A stretch of DNA of 51,328 bases from an uncultured Parabacteroides sp. (lineage in GTDB: Bacteria > Bacteroidota > Bacteroidia > Bacteroidales > Tannerellaceae), in NCBI GenBank assembly GCA_949295065.1, contig CASFJQ010000018.1:1-51328 (forward strand). The letters run 5' to 3'. A model generated the notes under the pieces. The model searched no databases. It was not told where the DNA came from and saw only the letters and a program-made list of their open reading frames with translations. Each line of letters begins with the position of its first letter. Position 1 is the first letter of the stretch. Made by a program: the position numbers and the translations under genes. Shown in pieces: positions 34,866 through 43,363 of this stretch.

Positions 34866-34896
34866 TTTGATTATTCGTAAGTTATCTATACCTTTG
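34866..34896 (+). promoter_or_regulatory. Promoter of rpmE2
   Basis: Perfect Bacteroidetes consensus: TTTG (34866-34869), 19-base spacer, TACCTTTG (34889-34896). Start near 34903, leader about 55 bases. Confidence 0.8.
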
Positions 34897-34958
34897 CAAG
34901 CCGAATATACCGGTTACCAAAAACAATTAGAGTATAATTAAAAAATCAAATAAGCAAA

Positions 34959-35210
34959 ATGAAAAAAGGTATTCATCCTGAAAATTATCGTCCTGTAGTA
35001 TTTAAGGACATGTCTAACGAAGACATCTTTATCACTCGTTCAACTATCAACGCAAAAGAAACTATCGTAGTTGACGGTGTTGAATATCCATTGGTAAAAG
35101 TGGAAATCTCTAACACTTCTCACCCGTTCTACACTGGTAAATCTAAATTGGTGGATACAGCCGGACGTGTTGATAAGTTCATGAGCCGTTACGGTAACCG
35201 TAAGAAATAA
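34959..35210 (+). CDS. rpmE2: 50S ribosomal protein L31, type B
   Basis: An 83-residue L31 ([49 protein letters not shown]). It lacks the CxxC zinc residues, so it is the zinc-free type B form. In many bacteria that form is induced under zinc limitation; here the strong consensus promoter and single-gene unit suggest it is the housekeeping copy. Followed by a terminator. Confidence 0.95.
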   Translation: MKKGIHPENYRPVVFKDMSNEDIFITRSTINAKETIVVDGVEYPLVKVEISNTSHPFYTGKSKLVDTAGRVDKFMSRYGNRKK

Positions 35211-35236
35211 TTCTACCGGAATTATAAATGAAATAG

Positions 35237-35275
35237 AAAAGCAATCCTGGTTTCCGGGATTGCTTTTTTATTTTT
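35237..35275 (+). terminator. Terminator of rpmE2
   Basis: Stem AAAAGCAATCCTGG (35237-35250) with CCGGGATTGCTTTT (35254-35267), one wobble pair, 3-base loop, T-rich tail. Confidence 0.88.
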
Positions 35276-35314
35276 GTGGTGAGATGAATCTAAATAATTT
35301 ATCGGAAAATATTT

Positions 35315-36514
35315 ATGGTAGCTGAATCAAATAAGGCGAATGCGGGAAATACCGCTTTCAGGATATTGTTTTTCTTGAGTATTGTTCATTGCATTAATGA
35401 CACATTGCAGTCAATAATCACGGCTGTTTATCCTTTGCTCAAAGATGAGTTGATGTTGACTTATGCTCAAATCGGTTTGATAACAATGGTGTATCAGATA
35501 TCTGCATCTGTATTCCAGCCCGTTGTCGGCATGGTTATGGACCGCCATCAGAAACCGTGGTCTTTACCCGTGGGAATGGGATTCATTTTTGTCGGCTTGT
35601 TGCTTTTGTCATATTCTGACTTGTTCTGGATGATTCTGGTTTCAGTGGGAATGATTGGTATTGGTTCTTCAATTTTCCATCCGGAAGCATCAAGACTGAC
35701 TGCTTTAGCTTCTGGCGGTAAACGTGGACTTGCTCAGTCTCTTTTCCAGGTTGGAGGAAATTTGGGCGGTTCGTTCGGACCTCTGATTACAGCCTTGGTT
35801 ATTTCACCTTACGGCAGGCATAATGCTTCTTTCTCTTCCATTTTAGCTTTAGCCGGCATAATGTTCATGATTCCGATATGCAAATGGTACGCTTCACGCA
35901 TAAATGAATGGAACCAGCGCCCGAAACAGAAAGTAGGCACTGGCGCTTCAATGCCTTTATCCGTTAGCAAAACTGTTTTTGTCATTGGCATAATCATTGT
36001 ACTGATTTTCTCTAAGTATGTGTATATGGAATCTTTACGCAGCTATTACACTTTTTATCTGATACATAAATTCGGAGTATCTGTACAGGATTCGCAATAT
36101 TATCTGTTTATATTCTTGTTCGCAACTGCTGCCGGAACTTTGCTTGGTGGGCCGATTGGCGACAAGATAGGACGTAAATATGTAATATGGGGTTCTATTT
36201 TAGGTTCAGCTCCGTTTACTCTGTTAATGCCGCACGTCGGACTCGCAGCAACAGTTGTATTGAGCTTTATTATAGGATTCATACTTTCGTCGGCATTTCC
36301 TGCAATATTGGTATATGCTCAGGAACTTCTTCCTTATAAAATAGGAATGATTTCCGGCATATTCTTCGGATTTGCATTCGGAGTAGCAGGAATAGCATCA
36401 GCCGTCCTCGGAAATTATGCAGATACATACGGCATAGAATATGTATATAATGTAGTAGCTTTCACTCCTTTGTTAGGACTGATTGCATATTTTCTACCAA
36501 ATTTGAAGAAATGA
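35315..36514 (+). CDS. MFS transporter, fosmidomycin-resistance (Fsr) type
   Basis: A 399-residue major-facilitator transporter with 12 predicted helices. SIVHCINDTLQSIITAVYPLLKDELMLTYAQIG at the start, MVMDRHQK at the loop 2-3 position, FHPEASRLTALASGGKRGLAQSLFQVGGNLGGSFGPL in helices 4-5 and GGPIGDKIGRKYV in the second half are typical of the Fsr family. Likely a drug or metabolite exporter in the inner membrane; the substrate is not determinable. Its stop overlaps the next gene by four bases (ATGA), indicating translational coupling. Confidence 0.88.
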   Translation: MVAESNKANAGNTAFRILFFLSIVHCINDTLQSIITAVYPLLKDELMLTYAQIGLITMVYQISASVFQPVVGMVMDRHQKPWSLPVGMGFIFVGLLLLSYSDLFWMILVSVGMIGIGSSIFHPEASRLTALASGGKRGLAQSLFQVGGNLGGSFGPLITALVISPYGRHNASFSSILALAGIMFMIPICKWYASRINEWNQRPKQKVGTGASMPLSVSKTVFVIGIIIVLIFSKYVYMESLRSYYTFYLIHKFGVSVQDSQYYLFIFLFATAAGTLLGGPIGDKIGRKYVIWGSILGSAPFTLLMPHVGLAATVVLSFIIGFILSSAFPAILVYAQELLPYKIGMISGIFFGFAFGVAGIASAVLGNYADTYGIEYVYNVVAFTPLLGLIAYFLPNLKK

Positions 36515-37515
36515 AAATAAAAAAGCTTACATCAAAATATTATTTACAGATAATCGACGTTTGGAAGCGTTCGGTTGAGGCAACTCATGATTTTCTTAAA
36601 AAAGAAGATATAGAGTTTTACAGGCCGATAGTTTTCCAATATCTTAAGGAAATGAACTCTTATGGCCTTGTTGATGATGGCGGAACTCTTTACGGATTTA
36701 TAGCTTTCAATGAGGAAAATATTGAGATGCTTTTCCTTGCGCCTGAAATAATAGGTAAAGGTTACGGCAGGAAACTTATCGAATGGGCAATAAATAAGTT
36801 CGGACTCCGCTATGTGACTGTAAACGAACAGAACGAATCCGCACTGGCTTTTTATAAGAAAATAGGTTTCGTGACGGAATCGCGCAGCGAATATGATACA
36901 TTCGGTAAACATTATCCGCTTCTGAATATGTGTTTGCCTCAGAATGTGGAAATTCATCCTTTAGGCTTCTTTCTCCCTCAAAACAGCCGTCTTCTTATGT
37001 TGGGAAGTTTTCCGCCACCTCGCCAGCGTTGGTCAATGAATTTCTATTATCCGAATATACTTAATGATATGTGGAGAATATTGGGATTGATATTCTATTC
37101 GGACAAGGATTATTTCCTGGCTTCACCAAAGGCTTACAGCGAAGAAAAAGCCAAGGCGTTTTGTATGGAAAAAGGTATATCGATAGGCGACACTGGCGTT
37201 GAGGTTGTACGCCTGCAGGGAAATGCTTCGGATAAATTCCTTAAAATAGTAAAACCGATAGATATTGAACAAGTCCTAGAATCCATTCCGGAATGTCGAG
37301 CAATAGTTGTCACAGGTGAAAAGGCAATGGAAACTCTTTTGTCTGTTCTTCCTCCGGTAAAAGAGCCGGAAGTAGGCTCATATTCCGAGTTCCGTTTTAT
37401 GGAGCGTGACATGAGGCTTTACAGAATGCCTTCTTCTTCAAGAGCATATCCAAAACCTTTGGAAGAGAAAGCTGCAATATATAAGCCTATGTTTGAGGAT
37501 TTGGGAATGATTTGA
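36511..37515 (+). CDS. GNAT acetyltransferase fused to uracil-DNA-glycosylase-like domain
   Basis: A 334-residue two-domain protein. Residues 1-140 are a GNAT N-acetyltransferase: VEATHDFLKKEDIEFY (as in the YjaB group), acetyl-CoA loop IGKGYGRKLIEWA at 81-93 and ESALAFYKKIGFV at 109-121. Residues about 145-334 match a uracil-DNA-glycosylase superfamily group of Bacteroidetes: LLMLGSFPPPRQRW at 161-174, NFYYPNILNDMWRILG at 177-192, NASDKFLKIVKP, and the C-terminal RLYRMPSSSRAYP. The two domains are usually separate genes. Overlaps the MFS gene by four bases. The acetyl acceptor and DNA lesion are unknown; the fusion is intact in frame. Confidence 0.85.
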   Translation: MKIKKLTSKYYLQIIDVWKRSVEATHDFLKKEDIEFYRPIVFQYLKEMNSYGLVDDGGTLYGFIAFNEENIEMLFLAPEIIGKGYGRKLIEWAINKFGLRYVTVNEQNESALAFYKKIGFVTESRSEYDTFGKHYPLLNMCLPQNVEIHPLGFFLPQNSRLLMLGSFPPPRQRWSMNFYYPNILNDMWRILGLIFYSDKDYFLASPKAYSEEKAKAFCMEKGISIGDTGVEVVRLQGNASDKFLKIVKPIDIEQVLESIPECRAIVVTGEKAMETLLSVLPPVKEPEVGSYSEFRFMERDMRLYRMPSSSRAYPKPLEEKAAIYKPMFEDLGMI

Positions 37516-37607
37516 GTTGACAAGGCTGCAGAAACAAGTTGGCAAGGCAGGACAGAAGATACTTCTGAATTAAAAACTTGTCAACTTGTCTCTGAAACCT
37601 CGTTCCC
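37514..37607. repeat. Octamer-repeat inverted element R5
   Basis: Left arm GAGTTGACAAGG ... ACAAGTTGGCAAGG, loop with CTTCTGAATTAAAA, right arm ACTTGTCAACTTG then TCTCTGAAACCTCGTTCCC, closely like R3. Lies between convergent genes. Confidence 0.7.
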
Positions 37608-37611
37608 TATA

Positions 37612-39129
37612 TTAAATTTGTTTCAATGACTTGAAAGCCTTTCCGAGCATTTCAGTGATATCACTTGCAATCATGCTTTCCTCGCTTTTAGTTGCAGCAG
37701 CAAAATCACCGGCAGTAGCATGAATGAACACGCCTGAAACAGCAGCAGTTTTCGGTTCCATTCCCTGTGCAAGGAAACCAAGAATTATACCTGTCAGAAC
37801 ATCACCGCTTCCGGCTGTAGCCATTCCCGGATTTCCGCAAGTGTTAAAATAAACATTACCTTCAGGAGTGCATACAGCTGTGTAGGCATCTTTCAATACA
37901 ATGCACAAATTATGACGCTTTGCAAATTCGCAAGCTTTCAGCATTCTCTCGTATGCGGAGTTTGATGGTCCGGCAAGTCTGTCAAATTCTTTCGGGTGAG
38001 GAGTAAGAATACTGTTTGCCGGAATTTTGCCAAGCAGACTTTCATTGCTTGAAATGATATTCAGAGCGTCAGCGTCAATTACCATTGGTGAGTCAACTTT
38101 GTCGAACAGATCGTCGATGGCAACAGCCGATTCAACGTCCTGACCGATGCCCGGACCAATTCCGATTGCTGAAAAAGCAGATATATTCTGTATTTCGGTG
38201 AACAAATCGTTGTGTTTGTCAGTTTCAACCATTGCTTCCGGTATATATGTCTGCATCAGCTGTTCTCCGCATTTAGGCACATGGGCAGTTATTAGACCAA
38301 CGCCACTTCTTAGGCAAGCTTTAGCGCTTAGCAAGGCTGCGCCCATTTTCCCGCGGCTTCCGGCAATCAGCAGTGCATGCCCGTATGTGCCTTTGTGTGA
38401 AAATCTTGGGCGGGGATGATATACTTGCTGCATATCTTCCTCTGTAACCAGCTTGTAGCGCGTCGGAGTCATTTCAATTATTTCCGGCAGAATATCCACA
38501 TTTATAATTTGCCACTCTCCAACGTAGCAAGCGTTTTCCGGGAACAGGAAAGATAGTTTCGGATAATTGAAAGTCAGCGTCATGTCTGCCTTGATTATAG
38601 CATTCATGTTGTTTCCTCTGTTATCTTCGCCGAAAAGTCCTGAAGGAATGTCGATTGACACCACTTTTGCAGGAGAATTGTTTATGAAATTCACAAGTCC
38701 GGCAAATCCACCTTCCAATGGCTTGTTCAAGCCCGTACCGAACAAACCGTCGATTACCACATCTCTCTCAGTGAGTGTAGGCAGAACAAATTCCTTTTGT
38801 ATTTCAAAGAATTCAGCCTGCTCAAGATTCAACAGTCGTCTTCTGTTTTCTTCACATTCCGGACACAGATAATTCGTCGGATTGATAAGATATGTTATAA
38901 CCTTATATGATTCATCGTTTAGCATACGTGCAATGGCAAGAGCATCCGCTCCGTTCTTACCTTGTCCGGCAAATACTATTATTCTGGAAATTTTAGAATA
39001 ATGAAGGCAAAACTCCTTGACAAATGCCATTGCTGCTTCTTCAACCAAATCAGATGACGCAATAGGTTTGTTTTCTATTGTGTACATGTCCAGACTTTTA
39101 ACCTGGTCGTTTGCGAATATTTTAATCAT
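37612..39129 (-). CDS. nnr: Bifunctional NAD(P)HX epimerase/ADP-dependent dehydratase
   Basis: A 505-residue repair enzyme that restores hydrated NADH and NADPH. N-terminal YjeF epimerase domain (about 1-215): ASSDLVEEAAMAF, VFAGQGKNGADALAIARML and DGLFGTGLNKPLEG with the catalytic Asp, then SIDIPSGLFGED. C-terminal dehydratase domain (about 225-505, ribokinase-like): SHKGTYGHALLIAGSRGKMGAA, GPGIGQ, LTPHPKEFDRL and NPGMATAGSGDVLTG with the catalytic Asp. Standalone gene on the minus strand, preceded at about 125-235 bases by the 22-bp tandem array B. Confidence 0.93.
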   Translation of the reverse strand: MIKIFANDQVKSLDMYTIENKPIASSDLVEEAAMAFVKEFCLHYSKISRIIVFAGQGKNGADALAIARMLNDESYKVITYLINPTNYLCPECEENRRRLLNLEQAEFFEIQKEFVLPTLTERDVVIDGLFGTGLNKPLEGGFAGLVNFINNSPAKVVSIDIPSGLFGEDNRGNNMNAIIKADMTLTFNYPKLSFLFPENACYVGEWQIINVDILPEIIEMTPTRYKLVTEEDMQQVYHPRPRFSHKGTYGHALLIAGSRGKMGAALLSAKACLRSGVGLITAHVPKCGEQLMQTYIPEAMVETDKHNDLFTEIQNISAFSAIGIGPGIGQDVESAVAIDDLFDKVDSPMVIDADALNIISSNESLLGKIPANSILTPHPKEFDRLAGPSNSAYERMLKACEFAKRHNLCIVLKDAYTAVCTPEGNVYFNTCGNPGMATAGSGDVLTGIILGFLAQGMEPKTAAVSGVFIHATAGDFAAATKSEESMIASDITEMLGKAFKSLKQI

Positions 39130-39275
39130 GTTTCTATTCTGAGTTTGTGAGTTATTTAAGGCAAAGGTAAGGAATATTTTTAAGTTGGTGAGTTTTTGTG
39201 TTTTTTAGTTTATATGTTATGATTCTTTATATGTGTTGCTGTAGTGAAATATATGTCCGGACCTGTGCTCATTTC

Positions 39276-39363
39276 CTTCCGTATATATTGCAAAATACTT
39301 CCGTAAGTATTTCAAATTGCTTCCGTATATATTTTGAATTACTTCCGTATATATTTTGAGAGA
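39276..39363 (-). repeat. 22-bp tandem repeat array B, core AAATATATACGGAAG
   Basis: On the plus strand CTTCCGTATATATT starts at 39276, 39298, 39320 and 39342: exactly 22 bases apart, four units, the second with one altered core (CTTCCGTAAGTATT). A degenerate fifth unit precedes at 39254 (TGTCCGGACC). On the minus strand the units read AAATATATACGG, the same core and period as array A at 23827. In each case the core points toward the downstream gene (nnr here, DPP-IV there). The rest of the gap 39130-39513 shows nothing else that I can support. Confidence 0.85.
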
Positions 39364-39507
39364 TTCATAGTATTGTTTTCGTCTTAATTCCTTGATTCGC
39401 CTTATTGCTATACAGGAAGTTTCCGGAACTATGTTTCACACATTGCTTATATGTTTGGTTACCAGTCGAATCATGTGATTTTAGACTTAAATGGTGAATC
39501 TTGTATT

Positions 39508-39574
39508 AAAAAAGCTGCCGATGTTTCCGGAAAAACGTCGGCAGCCTTCTGAAAAAACGTCGGCAGCTTTTTTT
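39508..39574. terminator. Terminator with duplicated arm after the DUF1080 gene
   Basis: GCTGCCGATGTTT (39514-39526) can pair with either of two copies of AAACGTCGGCAGC (39533-39545 and 39555-39567). T-runs flank both sides (seven T from 39568 on plus, six on minus). On the minus strand it ends the DUF1080 transcript 7 bases after its stop. Confidence 0.8.
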
Positions 39575-39580
39575 CAGAAC

Positions 39581-40873
39581 TTAAAGTGTTTTGACTTTAA
39601 GATTTCTCCATAAAACTTTAATGCCACCGCCATCGTGAATCTGCAAGGCAATTCTTCCTTTGCCTTTACCTATTTTCTCATCGTTGATGTTTACCATTTC
39701 TTCGCCGTTAAGCCAAGTCTGAACATTATCGCCCTGGACTTTGATGCGCATAGTGTTCCACTGTCCTTCTTTCAGGATATTTTCTTTTTCGTCCGGAATC
39801 TGAACAAGCCATCCGCGACCGTAAGACTCATAGATTCCGCCTGTGTCGTGATTCTTCGGAGCAACTTCAACCTGCCATCCGTTCACTTTTACGTCTTCTT
39901 CAACAAATGAACGGATAAACACACCTGAGTTGCCGTCAGCTTCCTGTTTGAATTCAACAGTCAGGTCAAAGTCGTCATAATAGTCGCGAGTTGCCAGATA
40001 TCCGTATTTTTTGTCCGGACCACTTTCGCAAACAAGGTTGTTATCTTTATCAACATACCATTTTTCTGTTCCATAAGCTTCCCATCCGGTAAGATCTTTA
40101 CCATTGAACAAGTTGATTTCTTTTCCTGCCTTTTTAGGAAGTTCTTTTATCTTTATATTTCTGAAAGAAGCAGGATAACCATGATCCTGAAGGCAGATAA
40201 CACCTTTCTTTGCAAGACCGTATTCAGGAGCGTTAGCCCATTTTCCGCTGTTCTTTCTCTGATGCCAATCATCGCTCCATGCTTCAAATTCCAGGATTTT
40301 CTCGCCATTCAGCCAATGCTCAACGTGTCCGTTGTCGAATACGATTTTTGAGTTATTCCACTCACCTTGAGGATTAACTTTCATCTTTGATTTGTCCGGC
40401 AAATACATTGCGTAGTCAACACCAAGTTTCTGCCACTCTTCCAGCGGTTCTGCGAAGTTTGGTTCGTCAATAAGCTGATATTCCGGACCGGTTACGTAAG
40501 GAACTTTATATTGCGGACGTTCAACAACGTGGTATAGCATACCGCTGTTGCCGCCTTTGCTCAGTTTCCAGTCCCAAGACAATTCAAAGTTGTCATATTC
40601 TTTGTCTGTGACAATATATCCGCTTGCATCGCTGCCGTCACCTTTAGCCTGTATGCAACCGTCAACGACATGCCAAGGTTCCGTAAGTGTCGTGCCGTTA
40701 TAATCTCTCCATCCGTTCAGGGTTTTACCATCGAACAGCAGTTGCCATCCGTCGGCAATTTCTTCTTGAGTAAGAGTGTTTTGCTCAACAGTCGAGCACG
40801 AGAAAAGAGAGAAAGATGCAGCCGATAATGCCAATAATGAAGCTGCAGTGCTTTTTTGAATAACTGTAATCAT
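39581..40873 (-). CDS. Lipoprotein with two DUF1080 (3-keto-disaccharide hydrolase) domains
   Basis: A 430-residue exported lipoprotein: leader with lipobox SLFSC (Cys26), then two copies of the concanavalin-like DUF1080 domain. Copy 1 at about 42-240: DGWQLLFDGKTLNGWRDYNG, WHVVDGCIQAKG, NFELSWDWKLSKGGNSGMLYHV, YQLIDE. Copy 2 at about 252-430: INLFNGKDLTGWEAYG, LTVEFKQEADGNSGVFIRS, WQVEV, MRIKVQGDNVQTWLNG. Family members cleave 3-keto-glycosides or bind glycans. No sugar 3-dehydrogenase gene is adjacent. It has its own promoter and terminator. Confidence 0.9.
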   Translation of the reverse strand: MITVIQKSTAASLLALSAASFSLFSCSTVEQNTLTQEEIADGWQLLFDGKTLNGWRDYNGTTLTEPWHVVDGCIQAKGDGSDASGYIVTDKEYDNFELSWDWKLSKGGNSGMLYHVVERPQYKVPYVTGPEYQLIDEPNFAEPLEEWQKLGVDYAMYLPDKSKMKVNPQGEWNNSKIVFDNGHVEHWLNGEKILEFEAWSDDWHQRKNSGKWANAPEYGLAKKGVICLQDHGYPASFRNIKIKELPKKAGKEINLFNGKDLTGWEAYGTEKWYVDKDNNLVCESGPDKKYGYLATRDYYDDFDLTVEFKQEADGNSGVFIRSFVEEDVKVNGWQVEVAPKNHDTGGIYESYGRGWLVQIPDEKENILKEGQWNTMRIKVQGDNVQTWLNGEEMVNINDEKIGKGKGRIALQIHDGGGIKVLWRNLKVKTL

Positions 40874-40898
40874 AATGAATTGATTTAAGAATTTTCCT

Positions 40899-40929
40899 CA
40901 AAAATATAGCTTTTATTGTTTGTGGCAAA
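40899..40929 (-). promoter_or_regulatory. Promoter of the DUF1080 lipoprotein
   Basis: On the minus strand: TTTG (40926-40929), 19-base spacer, TATTTTTG (40899-40906). Start near 40892, leader about 20 bases. Confidence 0.75.
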
Positions 40930-41254
40930 TTGTTTTGATAAAATTAAAAAGTGTTTATTTTTCACATATAAGCTGGCATTTTTCTTGATTACCAACTTTA
41001 AATTCTTCTAATATAATCGTTGAAATTCACACAGGTTTGAGTGTTTTACTGGAATAGGAAGCGGAAGGAGATTCTTCTTTAATTTTTGTTCTCTACAATT
41101 GTCTATAAATCCAACCTGTTTGTGTTATTCGAAAAATATCACTCACCGATATTAAAGTGTTTGTAAATCGGCACCTGAATTTACGAAATATAAGATAAAA
41201 GCATATTTGAATTGATATTTGAAAGAAAAGATTTTAAAAAAATCTAGAAATTCC

Positions 41255-41285
41255 TTTGGTGGAATAAATTATTGTTCTACATTTG
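41255..41285 (+). promoter_or_regulatory. Promoter of the ilv operon
   Basis: Perfect consensus: TTTG (41255-41258), 19-base spacer, TACATTTG (41278-41285). Start near 41292, about 23 bases before the leader peptide. The gap 40930-41254 shows no further feature that I can support. Confidence 0.85.
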
Positions 41286-41314
41286 CAATGTCAAACAAAA
41301 ATAAGAAAGAAAGT

Positions 41315-41374
41315 ATGATGAACAATGTATTGCATATTATTAATCTCGTGGTCGTCCTTCATATTATTATGTAG
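41315..41374 (+). CDS. ilv operon leader peptide
   Basis: A 19-codon reading frame, MMNNVLHIINLVVVLHIIM, followed by TAG at 41372; the second ATG at 41318 gives 18 residues. Eleven residues are Val, Leu or Ile, the end products of the ilv pathway, including the runs LVVVL and HII (twice). It starts about 23 bases after the predicted transcription start and ends four bases before the antiterminator strand. Position, composition and the following alternative hairpins make it a classical attenuation leader. It is too short for most gene finders. Confidence 0.85.
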   Translation: MMNNVLHIINLVVVLHIIM

Positions 41375-41377
41375 GTG

Positions 41378-41457
41378 AGGAGAAAGGTATGTGTAATACT
41401 TGAACATTTGTTATAATATTATATAAGCCTTTCTCCTTCAATAGAGAAAGGCTTTTT
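41378..41457 (+). promoter_or_regulatory. Transcription attenuator of the ilv operon (antiterminator/terminator)
   Basis: Terminator: perfect 11-bp stem AAGCCTTTCTC (41425-41435) with GAGAAAGGCTT (41444-41454), 8-base loop, five T at 41453-41457. Antiterminator: AGGAGAAAGG (41378-41387) is fully complementary to CCTTTCTCCT (41428-41437), which is the 5' arm of the terminator, so the two cannot form together. A ribosome stalled at Ile/Val/Leu codons leaves 41378-41387 free to form the antiterminator. A ribosome at the stop codon at 41372 covers it and lets the terminator form. Read-through gives ilvD at 41488. Mechanism inferred from structure. Confidence 0.82.
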
Positions 41458-41487
41458 GATTAATGATATACTTGTGTTTTTGAAGAT

Positions 41488-43338
41488 ATGGAGAAGAATA
41501 CAATGAAAATTCCTTTGAGAAGTTCCTTTAGTACAGAAGGACGTCGTATGGCTGGCGCGCGTGCATTATGGTGTGCCAATGGTATGAAGAAAGAGCAATT
41601 TGGCCGTCCTATTATAGCGATTGTCAATTCTTTTACTCAATTTGTTCCGGGACATACTCATTTGCATGAGGTGGGACAGATTGTAAAAGCTGAGATTGAA
41701 AAGCTTGGATGTTTTGCCGCTGAATTCAATACGATTGCCATTGACGACGGTATTGCGATGGGACACGATGGAATGTTGTATTCTCTTCCTTCAAGAGATA
41801 TCATTGCAGACAGCGTTGAATATATGGTAAATGCGCATAAAGCTGACGCCATGGTTTGCATAAGCAATTGCGACAAGATTACTCCGGGTATGCTGATGGC
41901 AGCAATGCGTTTGAATATTCCAACTGTATTCGTTTCCGGAGGTCCTATGGAAGCCGGAGAATGGAACGGACGTCAGCTGGATTTGATTGATGCCATGATT
42001 GAAGCAGCCGATGATTCGGTTAGCGATGAACAGATAGCAGAAGTTGAGCGCCATGCTTGTCCGGGTTGCGGAAGTTGTTCCGGTATGTTCACCGCAAATT
42101 CAATGAACTGTTTGAATGAAGCAATAGGATTGGCTTTGCCTGGAAACGGAACTATTGTTGCTACTCATGCCAACAGATTGCAATTGTTCCGCGACGCTGC
42201 CAAGCTTGTTGTTGAAAATGCATATAAATATTACCGCGACGGCGACGATTCAGTTCTCCCTCGCAAGATTGCTACCCGTCAAGCTTTCCTCAATGCAATG
42301 TCGCTTGATATAGCTATGGGTGGTTCGACTAATACCGTTCTTCATTTGTTGGCTGTTGCTCAAGAAGCAAATGCTGATTTTACCATGGATGACATTGATG
42401 CTCTTTCACGCAAGATTCCTTGCTTGTGTAAAGTTGCCCCAAATACCCAAAAATACCATATCCAGGATGTGAACCGCGCCGGAGGTATCATGTCTATAAT
42501 GAATGAACTTTTGAAAGCCGGATTGGTTGACGGTTCCGTAAAGCGTATTGACGGATTGACATTGGCGGAAGCCGTTGATAATTTCGCTATTACCTCACCA
42601 AATGTAAAAGAAGAAGCTTTAGCTAAATACAAGAGCGCTCCGGGTGGAAAATTCTGCATAACTATGGGAGCTCAGAATTCTTCATATAAGGAACTTGATA
42701 CGGACAGAGCAAACGGATGTATCCGTGACGTTGAACATGCATATTCAAAAGATGGCGGATTGGCTGTTCTGAAAGGAAATATTGCTATTGACGGTTGCGT
42801 TGTCAAAACTGCCGGAGTGGATGAAAGCATCTGGGAATTTACAGGTCCTGCAAAAGTATTTGATTCACAGGATTCTGCCTGTGAAGGTATATTGGGAGGA
42901 AAGGTTGTGTCCGGTGATGTTGTAGTCATCACTTACGAAGGACCTAAAGGCGGTCCGGGTATGCAGGAAATGCTTTACCCTACATCTTATATAAAGAGCA
43001 GACACCTTGGCAAGGAATGTGCACTGATTACCGACGGACGTTTCAGTGGCGGAACATCAGGTTTGTCAATCGGTCATATTTCGCCGGAGGCAGCAGCCGG
43101 AGGCAATATTGGTCTTGTACGTGATGGCGATATGATAGAAATTGATATTCCTAACCGCAAGATTAATGTTCTTCTGAGCGATGATGAATTGAGCAAGAGA
43201 AGAGCTGAAGAGGAAGCTCGTGGAAAGAAAGCCTTTACACCTCCATACCGTCAGCGCGAAGTGTCAAAAGCATTGAAAGCTTATGGAAAGATGGTGACTT
43301 CGGCAGACAAGGGTGGAGTAAGAATTGTAGAGGAATAA
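41488..43338 (+). CDS. ilvD: Dihydroxy-acid dehydratase
   Basis: A 616-residue iron-sulfur dehydratase, third step of valine and isoleucine synthesis. Cluster and metal residues seen: [10 protein letters not shown] (Cys128), [19 protein letters not shown] (Cys194/Cys197 region), and the C-terminal [25 protein letters not shown]. Length is standard for the [4Fe-4S] type in bacteria. A second ATG at 41503 gives [11 protein letters not shown], also acceptable. First structural gene of the operon, regulated by the upstream attenuator. Confidence 0.95.
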   Translation: MEKNTMKIPLRSSFSTEGRRMAGARALWCANGMKKEQFGRPIIAIVNSFTQFVPGHTHLHEVGQIVKAEIEKLGCFAAEFNTIAIDDGIAMGHDGMLYSLPSRDIIADSVEYMVNAHKADAMVCISNCDKITPGMLMAAMRLNIPTVFVSGGPMEAGEWNGRQLDLIDAMIEAADDSVSDEQIAEVERHACPGCGSCSGMFTANSMNCLNEAIGLALPGNGTIVATHANRLQLFRDAAKLVVENAYKYYRDGDDSVLPRKIATRQAFLNAMSLDIAMGGSTNTVLHLLAVAQEANADFTMDDIDALSRKIPCLCKVAPNTQKYHIQDVNRAGGIMSIMNELLKAGLVDGSVKRIDGLTLAEAVDNFAITSPNVKEEALAKYKSAPGGKFCITMGAQNSSYKELDTDRANGCIRDVEHAYSKDGGLAVLKGNIAIDGCVVKTAGVDESIWEFTGPAKVFDSQDSACEGILGGKVVSGDVVVITYEGPKGGPGMQEMLYPTSYIKSRHLGKECALITDGRFSGGTSGLSIGHISPEAAAGGNIGLVRDGDMIEIDIPNRKINVLLSDDELSKRRAEEEARGKKAFTPPYRQREVSKALKAYGKMVTSADKGGVRIVEE

Positions 43339-43363
43339 TTTTAAGCAAAAACAGAATCACTAT

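Noticed and set aside
41425-41457. Ordinary terminator of an upstream gene
   Set aside because: No plus-strand gene ends before it; it lies 130 bases after a perfect promoter and behind a leader peptide, so it is an attenuator.
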